DNA from: a virus | Reading direction: 5' to 3' (one strand) | Virus record (IMG/VR): IMGVR_UViG_3300044628_000795 | Location: 1 to 24,664 of that record | DNA: 24,664 nucleotides | Shown here: positions 12,803 through 17,721 of the stretch, in pieces | Numbering within the stretch: position 1 is the stretch's first letter | Layout: each line of letters opens with the position of its first letter | The notes under the pieces: model-generated | Database searches by the model: none | What the model saw: only the letters and a program-made list of their open reading frames with translations | What the model was told of the DNA's origin: nothing | Made by a program: the position numbers and the translations under genes

Positions 12803-12978
12803 CACAGCACCGGGCCCAGCCACGCGACCAGCACCAGTGCGGCGAAGCCCAGCACGCCCAGCAGCAGCGCCAGCAGGGCCGTGCCGATCAGGGCGCCGAG
12901 CGCGATCTTGAGCCGGGAGGGCGGCTTGGGCGGCGGGACGTAGGGCGTGCTGGGCATTCCGTAATTGCGCGGGCTCAT
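12802..12978 (-). CDS. Small membrane protein (58 aa)
   Basis: The frame opens at the ATG at 12978, overlapping the previous stop (ATGA), and closes in TGATG overlap with the GcrA start. The N-terminus is a Pro-rich cytoplasmic-like segment (NYGMPSTPYVPPPKPPSRLK). Residues 25-53 form one long hydrophobic span rich in Leu/Ala/Gly/Val (ALGALIGTALLALLLGVLGF and onward to AWLGPVL). It has no signal-peptide cleavage site I can see. It may be one of the small membrane proteins that alter host envelope or exclude other phages; function is unknown. Confidence 0.7.
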   Translation of the reverse strand: MSPRNYGMPSTPYVPPPKPPSRLKIALGALIGTALLALLLGVLGFAALVLVAWLGPVL

Positions 12979-13055
12979 CGTGCGGCCACCAGCCAGAAGA
13001 TGATGGCGACGGACAGGATGACGATAACCGCGCGGGCGAGCATCTCGTATCTCAT
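12975..13055 (-). CDS. Very small membrane protein (26 aa)
   Basis: This is an ATG-to-stop frame of 27 codons: MRYEMLARAVIVILSVAIIF then WLVAAR. Nearly the whole product is one hydrophobic helix with Arg at both ends. The start shares a base with the upstream stop (TGATG) and the stop overlaps the next start (ATGA), so it fits exactly into the coupled chain. Without such fit it would not be called. It could partner the adjacent 58-aa membrane protein. Confidence 0.55.
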   Translation of the reverse strand: MRYEMLARAVIVILSVAIIFWLVAAR

Positions 13056-13321
13056 CACAGATTGAACTCCTGATTGTTGGCGGTGACGTGGTCGCGGTGG
13101 CGCTCGAGGCGGTTCATGACGTCCGGGTCGCAGGATGCGATCTCGGCCAGCAAACCCTTGAGGTAGCCGAGCTGGTAGGCCATCGCGCCAGCCTCCGTGC
13201 TGGGCCACGTTTGCGTCAGGATTTCGCTGATCAGCAAGGCCGCCTGATCGTAGGGGCGCAGGCTCGCGTTGTCGTTGCCGACGGCGGCCTCGCTCATGAT
13301 GCGGTAAATATCTAGGCTCAC
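13055..13321 (-). CDS. Hypothetical protein (88 aa)
   Basis: It begins with GTG at 13321, overlapping the upstream stop (GTGA), and has a strong GGAGGG ribosome site. The protein is helical and mostly soluble: MSLDIYRIMSEAA, then LRPYDQAALLISEILTQTWPSTEAGAMAYQLGYLKGLLAEIA, ending in VMNRLERHRDHV. The WPSTEAGAMAYQLGYLKGLL stretch is the kind of helical hairpin seen in small phage regulators. I recognise no family. Confidence 0.7.
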   Translation of the reverse strand: MSLDIYRIMSEAAVGNDNASLRPYDQAALLISEILTQTWPSTEAGAMAYQLGYLKGLLAEIASCDPDVMNRLERHRDHVTANNQEFNL

Positions 13322-13590
13322 AGTCTGCCCTCCGCCGTCAGGATGGCGCGCTCGGCGCCCAGATCGCTGGCAAAATACTCGCGCGCGTGGCGCTCGATGT
13401 CGGCGTCGGAGAGGTGCGGCGCCTCGTCCAGCACGCGCGCCGAGTGAACCCAGAGATCCGCCGCCGCGGGCGGCTCGTCGGAGAACGTGCGAGCGCCGGG
13501 CACATAGCCGTAGGTGATGCGCAGAGTGACGGGCGCCCAGTCCTCAGTGGGGTGGGGCAGTTCCAGTTCGATGTCCATTTCGTAAAGCAT
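13318..13590 (-). CDS. Hypothetical protein (90 aa), first gene after a promoter
   Basis: ATG at 13590 follows AGAGGGACAACCAAA, one of the shared leader motifs; an earlier in-frame start at 13653 would lie upstream of the promoter. The product has beta-rich sequence MLYEMDIELELPHPTEDWAPVTLRITYGYVPG followed by a helical C-terminus ADIERHAREYFASDLGAERAILTAEG. The fold could be strand-rich with a closing helix. Nothing named is recognised. It is the leading gene of a transcript that runs through the small membrane proteins to GcrA. Confidence 0.7.
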   Translation of the reverse strand: MLYEMDIELELPHPTEDWAPVTLRITYGYVPGARTFSDEPPAAADLWVHSARVLDEAPHLSDADIERHAREYFASDLGAERAILTAEGRL

Positions 13591-13593
13591 TTT

Positions 13594-13602
13594 GGTTGTC
13601 CC
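13594..13602 (-). promoter_or_regulatory. Leader motif GGGACAACC before the 90-aa gene
   Basis: Read on the - strand as AAGAGGGACAACCAAAATG. It is the ribosome site for the ATG at 13590. Confidence 0.65.
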
Positions 13603-13624
13603 TCTTAGCGTGTCGGTGATTTGT

Positions 13625-13653
13625 ACCATATGCGTGCAGTTGGTGGCTTGCAA
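13625..13653 (-). promoter_or_regulatory. Putative promoter with TTGCAA-N17-TATGGT
   Basis: On the - strand TTGCAA (13653-13648), 17 bases, TATGGT (13630-13625). The predicted start near 13618 leaves a leader of about 28 bases with the GGGACAACC motif. The -35 lies inside a perfect 12-bp palindrome GGCTTGCAAGCC (13645-13656). Confidence 0.5.
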
Positions 13654-13656
13654 GCC
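13635..13656. promoter_or_regulatory. Operator-like dyad and 12-bp palindrome
   Basis: TGCAG-N8-TTGCA at 13635-13652 (one mismatch from the dyads at 6116 and 10457) overlaps the perfect palindrome GGCTTGCAAGCC at 13645-13656. Both overlap the putative promoter. Confidence 0.45.
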
Positions 13657-13662
13657 CCCGGA

Positions 13663-13821
13663 TCAGGCCTCCGCCTCGTTGAGCAAGTCTTGCGCCTCGT
13701 GCGGGTCGAAGCCCATGCGGAGAAGCATCTGGAAGGCCTCCTCCCGCTCGAGGTTGCCGCAAGCAAAACGCTCGCAGATGTCTTCTTGCTGCTGGATGAA
13801 GTAGTCGGATGATGCGCTCAT
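13663..13821 (-). CDS. Small acidic helical protein (52 aa)
   Basis: This frame from the ATG at 13821 has AAGG about 8 bases upstream and 53 codons. The product is SSDYFIQQQEDICERFACGN then LEREEAFQMLLRMGFDPHEA and QDLLNEAEA: two to three amphipathic helices resembling a UBA-like helix bundle (the MGFD turn). It is acidic and could be a protein-protein adaptor. No known family can be stated. It stands just upstream of the promoter at 13625-13653. Confidence 0.65.
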   Translation of the reverse strand: MSASSDYFIQQQEDICERFACGNLEREEAFQMLLRMGFDPHEAQDLLNEAEA

Positions 13822-13851
13822 ATCAAAAGCCTTTTCGGTTTGGTTTGATGG

Positions 13852-14046
13852 TCAGATGACCGGAACGTAGCGGCTGGCGCGCTCATCCCAGATGTCGAGG
13901 TTGTTGATGGTGGCGGGGCCGCCAGTGCTGCGCCGGGCTTCCCGCAAGGCGTCTTCCGTGCTGGTGGCGCCAAGCATGACCCAGCCGTAGCGACCCTTGT
14001 AGCGGAAGCTGGTTAGGCCGGAAGAGGCGAGGGGCTTGCTGCTCAT
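13852..14046 (-). CDS. Hypothetical protein (64 aa)
   Basis: ATG at 14046 is four bases downstream of the stop of the next gene, with GAAGG further upstream. The sequence LTSFRYKGRYGWVMLGATSTEDALREARRST ... NLDIWDERASRYVPV has a strand-strand-helix-strand layout. Similar short proteins with the RYKGRYGWIMIGA core are, from memory, common in alphaproteobacterial phages, all uncharacterised. It belongs to the string of small early genes. Confidence 0.72.
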   Translation of the reverse strand: MSSKPLASSGLTSFRYKGRYGWVMLGATSTEDALREARRSTGGPATINNLDIWDERASRYVPVI

Positions 14047-14049
14047 GGC

Positions 14050-14265
14050 TCAAGCTACCTTCTGGAGGGCGGCGCGGGCGGCGGCGATCTCATCGGGATC
14101 ATAGTAGCCGTCGCTGTCCTCCATGATCTGGATCAGGTCGGCGATGGCCTCCTGTTCGGTGTCGCCGCAGCCGATATGGTTGCGGTTCTCGCTGTCCTCG
14201 CAGCCATCGTAGGTGTCGGCATCAATGGCGGTCCAGTGCCAATCCTTGTCGGTGATGATCTTCAT
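14050..14265 (-). CDS. Hypothetical acidic protein (71 aa)
   Basis: ATG at 14265 has GGAG about 9 bases upstream. The product MKIITDKDWHWTAIDADTYDG ... HIGCGDTEQEAIADLIQIMEDSDGYYDPDEIAAARAALQKVA has a strand region followed by an IADLIQIME helix, a pattern seen in HicB-like and other small partner proteins (GxxxxEAIADL). It is strongly acidic, which could make it a DNA mimic or an antitoxin-like partner, but there is no toxin next to it. Confidence 0.68.
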   Translation of the reverse strand: MKIITDKDWHWTAIDADTYDGCEDSENRNHIGCGDTEQEAIADLIQIMEDSDGYYDPDEIAAARAALQKVA

Positions 14266-14297
14266 GGCGGTGGTCTCCGATTGAGATAGTGGGTGGT

Positions 14298-14492
14298 TCA
14301 GGACTTGAGGGGGGAGGCGGACCAGTCTTCGTGGACGTGCCACTTGCTGCCATCCTTGGCCGTGAACAGGCCCTTGGTGTGCTTGCCATCCGCAATGTGG
14401 CGGTAGTCGTTACCGTAGCGGAAGTCATCCTTCCGCATGATGAAATAGGCGGCGTGGCCGTTGTAGTTAGCGCAATGGACTAGGGCTTTCAT
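14298..14492 (-). CDS. Hypothetical protein (64 aa)
   Basis: ATG at 14492 has AGGAG about 10 bases upstream. The product is rich in His, Tyr, Trp and Lys: MKALVHCANYNGHAAYFIMRKDD, then YGNDYRHIADGKHTKGLF, then GSKWHVHEDW. It looks like a small beta-rich fold. The base composition is less GC-rich than in the replication genes, as in its two upstream neighbours. No family recognised. Confidence 0.66.
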   Translation of the reverse strand: MKALVHCANYNGHAAYFIMRKDDFRYGNDYRHIADGKHTKGLFTAKDGSKWHVHEDWSASPLKS

Positions 14493-14495
14493 GAC

Positions 14496-14702
14496 TTAGA
14501 TGCTCCTTATGTTGCGGGTGCGAGAAACCCATTCGTTTTCATCGCGCAGCCAAGGGCCGCTAGAGTTCTGAGCCGTGACCATCACGCTGCCATCAGCCTT
14601 GGTGGTGCGGTTCAGGGTGCGAACGCCGTTTTCAATCAGCATTTCAACCTTGGCGGCAAAACCCACGTTTTCTTGGGTTTTGATGTAGGTGTCGTTGGTC
14701 AT
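14496..14702 (-). CDS. Hypothetical protein (68 aa)
   Basis: ATG at 14702 with AAAGG roughly 12 bases upstream. The product TNDTYIKTQENVGFAAKVEMLIENGVRTLNRT ... SVMVTAQNSSGPWLRDENEWVSRTRNI has a helix followed by strands and an aromatic C-terminus. It shares the modest GC content of its neighbours. It is the second gene in the leftward operon; no function can be read from the sequence. Confidence 0.66.
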   Translation of the reverse strand: MTNDTYIKTQENVGFAAKVEMLIENGVRTLNRTTKADGSVMVTAQNSSGPWLRDENEWVSRTRNIRSI

Positions 14703-14706
14703 TGGC

Positions 14707-14874
14707 TTACTTGCCTTTCATCTTGAGGGGGGCCTTGGCTTCCCAAGTCACAACGTAGTGGTCGCCATCTTCGTAGAAAGCAGCCTTTTTGCGCTTGAAA
14801 GAGGCGGCGAGGGCTACTGCTTCGTCCCAAGTGCGGACTTTGACGTAGAAGGCGGGGGCGGTCTGGTTGGTCAT
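14707..14874 (-). CDS. First leftward gene, small hypothetical (55 aa)
   Basis: ATG at 14874 follows CCAAGGGACACCGACCA, a variant of the leader motif; the longer frame to 14937 is rejected as it would start inside the predicted leader. The product TNQTAPAFYVKVRTWDEAVALAASFKRKKAAF then YEDGDHYVVTWEAKAPLKMKGK has one helix (EAVALAASFKRKK) between strands and a basic tail. It opens the whole early transcript, the usual place for host-takeover proteins, but no family is recognised. Confidence 0.68.
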   Translation of the reverse strand: MTNQTAPAFYVKVRTWDEAVALAASFKRKKAAFYEDGDHYVVTWEAKAPLKMKGK

Positions 14875-14879
14875 TGGTC

Positions 14880-14887
14880 GGTGTCCC
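14880..14887 (-). promoter_or_regulatory. Variant leader motif GGGACACC
   Basis: Read on the - strand as CCAAGGGACACCGACCAATG. It lacks one A of GGGACAACC but keeps the ACCGAC that follows it at 5671-5682. Confidence 0.5.
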
Positions 14888-14931
14888 TTGGTTCGTTTCA
14901 ACACAGACACCCTCGCACAGCAGCCAAACGG

Positions 14932-14968
14932 TTGCAATAGCTATTTGCAAAAAACTGCAAGTATTATA
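14932..14968 (-). promoter_or_regulatory. Leftward early promoter with overlapping TTGCAA sites
   Basis: On the - strand TATAAT occupies 14968-14963, a perfect -10. The spaced -35 position (near 14986-14991) reads AACCCT, which is poor, so an activator may be needed. The predicted start near 14956 falls inside the 16-mer TTGCAGTTTTTTGCAA (14960-14945), and a further TTGCAA lies at 14932-14937, so a bound protein would block initiation. Confidence 0.55.
14945..14960 (-). repeat. 16-mer repeat TTGCAGTTTTTTGCAA, copy 1
   Basis: Exact copy on the - strand. It is a dyad with arms TTGCA and TGCAA around GTTTTT, placed at the start site of the leftward promoter. Confidence 0.85.
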
Positions 14969-14998
14969 CAACTTGTTGAAAATACAGGGTTTTTGACC

Positions 14999-15023
14999 GC
15001 AGTTAATTCGTCGAATTAGCTGC
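14999..15023. promoter_or_regulatory. 25-bp near-perfect palindrome
   Basis: The 12-base arms GCAGTTAATTCG and CGAATTAGCTGC around a single T match at 11 of 12 positions. The centre lies about 55 bases upstream of the predicted leftward start, a usual place for an activator such as a CRP-like dimer. It could also be a repressor operator for a rightward promoter. Confidence 0.55.
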
Positions 15024-15120
15024 ATCGGGCGCTTTCGGGAAGACGGTCAGCGCATAATCTGGGCGGTCTGCGGGCCTAATTCGAGATAGGCTGGCCGATG
15101 CGGGAGGGTGCCGCCGGCGA

Positions 15121-15180
15121 CGCGCCAGTGGCCCGGCACAGGGACGCCGGGCGGCTGGCGCGGCGTGTCCAGTCCACGCC
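15121..15180. other. Tandem stable stem-loops
   Basis: The first stem-loop (15121-15162) pairs CGCGCCAG with CTGGCGCG and GCCCGGC with GCCGGGC, with a 2x2 internal loop and an 8-base loop: 15 base pairs in all. The second (15162-15180) pairs GGCGTG with CACGCC across 7 bases. No U run follows, so these are not simple terminators. They could fold in a leader RNA or in single-stranded DNA. Confidence 0.5.
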
Positions 15181-15258
15181 GCCGCAGGACCGCAGCATAG
15201 CACGATGGGCGCGAGGTAAACAGGAAATGTGGACGACCAGTTTATCCAGTTTAACAGT

Positions 15259-15274
15259 TTGCAGTTTTTTGCAA
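15259..15274 (+). repeat. 16-mer repeat TTGCAGTTTTTTGCAA, copy 2
   Basis: Exact copy on the + strand, bounding the left side of the TGCAGCA array. It shares the TTGCAG core with several array units (TTGCAGCA). Confidence 0.85.
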
Positions 15275-15401
15275 GATGGCCCGATCGAGGGCACGGATGC
15301 TGCAACTAAAAGGTAGCCACCATTTGCAGCATTTGCAGCATGCTGCATCATGCTGCATGTGTTGCAGCAGGCGCTGATGCAGCATCTGATGCAGCATCAA
15401 C

Positions 15402-15428
15402 GGGGACCACCCCTTTAGGGGTGGCCCC
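15402..15428. other. Hairpin inside the repeat array
   Basis: GGGG-A-CCACCCC pairs with GGGGTGG-CCCC around a TTTA loop: 11 base pairs with one bulged A. It is followed only by TT on the + strand, so it is not a standard terminator. It lies near the middle of the segment bounded by the two 16-mers. Confidence 0.6.
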
Positions 15429-15474
15429 TTGTGCTGCATGCTGCAGCGAGCTGTGGTGCTGCTGCGCTGCGCCG

Positions 15475-15502
15475 TTGCGCTGCTGTATTCGAACCATGTA
15501 AT
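15475..15502 (+). promoter_or_regulatory. Weak candidate rightward promoter
   Basis: TTGCGC (15475-15480), 16 bases, TGTAAT (15497-15502), in a short AT-rich island within the array. It would drive the packaging genes. The match is modest and no other rightward promoter is clearer. Confidence 0.3.
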
Positions 15503-15609
15503 TTCTTTCCACTTGCAGCATCTGCTGCAGCATGATGCAAATGCTGCATGCTGCACGGTGCGTGCTGCGCTGCTGCTGCGTGATGCTGCTGCGTCGTGTG
15601 ATGGAGGCC

Positions 15610-15625
15610 TTGCAGTTTTTTGCAA
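15610..15625 (+). repeat. 16-mer repeat TTGCAGTTTTTTGCAA, copy 3
   Basis: Exact copy on the + strand, 351 bases downstream of copy 2, closing the array segment about 70 bases before terS. Confidence 0.85.
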
Positions 15626-15696
15626 GGTGCAGGGGAGCTTGATGCGGCGATCGCTCGGTGCTATCTCCTGTCGCGCAGAGCGATGCGGGACAGCAT

Positions 15697-16218
15697 ATGC
15701 CAGAAACCAAACCGAGCCTCGTGCGGCCAAGGCCGCCAGTGCCTCGGGATCCTGAGATAGTTGACAAGGTGCTGGCGCGCGTCGCCGTGGGCGATCCGCT
15801 CGCCGTCGTGCTGCGCGAGCCCGGAATGCCTCACTACACGGCGTGGTACGATTGGTGCCGCGAGGACGCCGCACTAGGCATCGCGTATGCGCGCGCGCGA
15901 GCCACCGGCTTCGACCAGATCGCCATCAACGCTCGGGAGACCGCGCGCGGCCGGGGCGAGAGCACGCAGGACACGCAGCGCGATAAGCTGATCATCGAGA
16001 CGGACCTGAAGCTGCTGGCGAAGTGGGATCCCAAGCGTTATGGCGACAAGGTCGTCATGACGGGCGACGCCGACAACCCGATCATCGTCCAGACGGAGGG
16101 CACCGAGCTGGCCAGCGAGCTCCTGACCCTGCTGCGCGGCAGGCGCAAGCAGCTCCAGCTCGAGGGCAAGGCCTCCAGCCCGGCGCCCGCGGCTCCGGCC
16201 GCCAAGGGCAAACCGTGA
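15697..16218 (+). CDS. terS: Terminase small subunit
   Basis: The protein has 173 residues. ATG at 15697 is chosen because GCGGGACAGC precedes it and the longer frame to 15658 lacks a ribosome site. The N-terminal DPEIVDKVLARVAVGDPLAVVLREPGMPHYTAWYDWCRED is a helix-turn-helix DNA-binding domain like those of Sf6/phage terminase small subunits. DKLIIETDLKLLAKWDPKRYGDKVVMTGD is the characteristic oligomerisation-to-tail segment of this family. The C-terminal end is Ala/Pro/Lys-rich and may contact the large subunit. It recognises the packaging site on phage DNA, often located near or in terS, which puts the repeat array upstream in a suitable place. The stop overlaps the terL start. Confidence 0.88.
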   Translation: MPETKPSLVRPRPPVPRDPEIVDKVLARVAVGDPLAVVLREPGMPHYTAWYDWCREDAALGIAYARARATGFDQIAINARETARGRGESTQDTQRDKLIIETDLKLLAKWDPKRYGDKVVMTGDADNPIIVQTEGTELASELLTLLRGRRKQLQLEGKASSPAPAAPAAKGKP

Positions 16219-17717
16219 CGATCGCCAGCCTCGACGATCTGAGCGAGGCGCAGCTCGCCAGCCTGCCGCCCGACGTCTTGCGCTACCACCTCTGGCAGCA
16301 GCGTTGGCTCGACACCGCCCGCCCGAACCAGATCCCGCCCGAGGGCGACTGGGCCGAGTGCGGCTACATGGCGGGCCGCGGCTTCGGCAAGACGCGCACC
16401 GGCGCCGAGTGGCTGGCGGCGGCCGCGATCGAGGATCCCGACGCCTTCGACCGCGCGGTGATCGCGCCCACCTTCAGCGACGTGAAGTTCACCTGCTTCG
16501 AGGGCCCGGCCGGGCTGCTCAACGTCATCCCGCCCGAGCTGGTAGAAAGCTACTCGTCCACCGACCTGACGCTCAAGCTGCGCACGCTGGGCGGCAAGAC
16601 CGCCATGATCCGAGGCTTCAGCGCCGAGAAGCCCGAGCGCCTGCGCGGCCCGCAGTTTGCGGACATCTGGGCCGATGAGCTCGCGGCGTGGCAGTACGCC
16701 GAGGAGACTTGGGACATGGCCATGTTCGGCCTGCGCCTCGGCCCCCGGCCGCGCGTCCTGTGGACCACCACGCCCAAGCCGATCGAGCTGGTGCGCAAGC
16801 TCACGGCGCCCAAGGCCGGGCGCGTGCTGGTGCGCGGCTCGACGTACGACAACAAGGCCAATTTGCCCCAGTCCTTCTTCGACCAGATCGCATCCTTCGA
16901 AGGTACGACGCTGGGCAGACAGGAGCTTCACGGGGAGCTGATCTCAGAGGAAAGTAGCGGGGTCATAAAGCGGAGCTGGCTGCGCCTCTGGCCGGCGAAG
17001 AAGGCGCTGCCGGCGTTCGACTGGATCGTGATGAGCCTCGACACCGCCTTCACTGAGGCGACCACCGACAAGAAGACCCACGACCCGGACTACAGCGCGT
17101 GCACGGTCTGGGGCGGCTTCCGGCACAAGGTCAAGATGCCCGATGGCTCGATCGACGAGCGGTCCCACGTCCTGCTGCTGGACTGCTGGCAGGAGCAGCT
17201 CGGCCTGCCGGAGCTGGTCAAGCGCGTGAAGCGCGAGCTCAACACGGCCTACGGCGACGATCAAGATACGGCCCTGATCAAGCCGCTGATCGGAGCCAGC
17301 AAGCCCAACACCAGCGGCCGCAAGCCCGACATCGTCGTGATCGAAGACAAGGGCAGCGGCATCAGCCTGCGTCAGGTGCTCGATCGCGAGGGTGTGGCGT
17401 CCTACGCCTACAACCCCGGCCGCGCCGACAAGCTGACGCGCCTGCACATCGTCTCGCCTGTGTTTGCGCGGCGTCAGGTGTGGCTGCCGGAGAGCGACAA
17501 GTACCCCGGCCGGGCGCGGACGTGGACCGACGATCTGGTGCACCAGCTCTGCAGCTTCACCGGGCGCGGCAGCCTGAAGCACGACGACTTCGTGGACAGC
17601 ACGACGCAGGCGATCCGCCTCATGATGGACAAGAACATGCTGTCTGCGGTAAAAGCGCAGCCAGCACTACGCGAGCCGACGCCTCCGCGCACGGTCGTGA
17701 ACCCCTACGCGGCATGA
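16215..17717 (+). CDS. terL: Terminase large subunit
   Basis: The protein has 500 residues. GTG at 16215 overlaps the terS stop (GTGA); the longer frame to 16023 reads into terS and is rejected. The ATPase has AGRGFGKT at 53-60 (Walker A), FADIWADE at 148-155 (Walker B with catalytic Glu) and WTTTPKP at 183-188 (motif III). The nuclease has MSLDTAF with Asp276, VIEDKGSG with Glu377/Asp378, and HDDFVDS with Asp457/458 and Asp461, an RNase H-like metal site. It is the motor that pumps DNA into the procapsid through the portal and cuts concatemers. All catalytic residues are present. Confidence 0.97.
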   Translation: MTIASLDDLSEAQLASLPPDVLRYHLWQQRWLDTARPNQIPPEGDWAECGYMAGRGFGKTRTGAEWLAAAAIEDPDAFDRAVIAPTFSDVKFTCFEGPAGLLNVIPPELVESYSSTDLTLKLRTLGGKTAMIRGFSAEKPERLRGPQFADIWADELAAWQYAEETWDMAMFGLRLGPRPRVLWTTTPKPIELVRKLTAPKAGRVLVRGSTYDNKANLPQSFFDQIASFEGTTLGRQELHGELISEESSGVIKRSWLRLWPAKKALPAFDWIVMSLDTAFTEATTDKKTHDPDYSACTVWGGFRHKVKMPDGSIDERSHVLLLDCWQEQLGLPELVKRVKRELNTAYGDDQDTALIKPLIGASKPNTSGRKPDIVVIEDKGSGISLRQVLDREGVASYAYNPGRADKLTRLHIVSPVFARRQVWLPESDKYPGRARTWTDDLVHQLCSFTGRGSLKHDDFVDSTTQAIRLMMDKNMLSAVKAQPALREPTPPRTVVNPYAA

Positions 17718-17721
17718 GGCG

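Larger units (their letters stand above)
15298..15555. repeat. Array of 15 TGCAGCA/TGCTGCA units
   Basis: TGCAGCA starts at 15325, 15334, 15363, 15378, 15390, 15514 and 15526. TGCTGCA, its reverse complement, starts at 15298, 15341, 15351, 15432, 15439, 15523, 15542 and 15549. Many are extended to ATGCAGCAT or ATGCTGCAT. Spacing is irregular (7-18 bases within clusters), with a gap at 15446-15513. Such short two-orientation clusters are typical of initiator, terminase or regulator binding regions. Confidence 0.8.
14875..15696. other. Non-coding divergent control region
   Basis: This 822-base stretch separates the leftward early genes from the rightward packaging genes. Open frames in it are low-complexity Ala/Arg/Cys/His-rich and shift with the repeats, so I call none. 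In order it contains the early promoter with TTGCAA sites (14932-14968), a 25-bp palindrome (14999-15023), tandem stem-loops (15121-15180), a 16-mer repeat (15259), the TGCAGCA/TGCTGCA array (15298-15555) with an internal hairpin (15402-15428), and the other 16-mer (15610). The unlisted stretches 15024-15120 and 15181-15258 hold nothing I can name. Confidence 0.75.

Noticed and set aside
15003-15305. 100-codon - strand frame in the control region
   Set aside because: It starts in the array edge, ends at the palindrome, and its product has no conserved look and no ribosome site.
15298-15555. CRISPR array
   Set aside because: Repeats are only 7-9 bases, occur in both orientations, and the distances vary; there are no uniform spacers and no cas genes.
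15251-15874. Open frames across the repeat array on both strands
   Set aside because: They are made of repeat-derived Cys/His/Ala/Leu runs, overlap terS, and lack ribosome sites. I treat the region as non-coding.
16023-16214. N-terminal extension of TerL
   Set aside because: It lies in terS in another frame and is Arg/Gln-rich; the GTG at 16215 with GTGA overlap is the better start.
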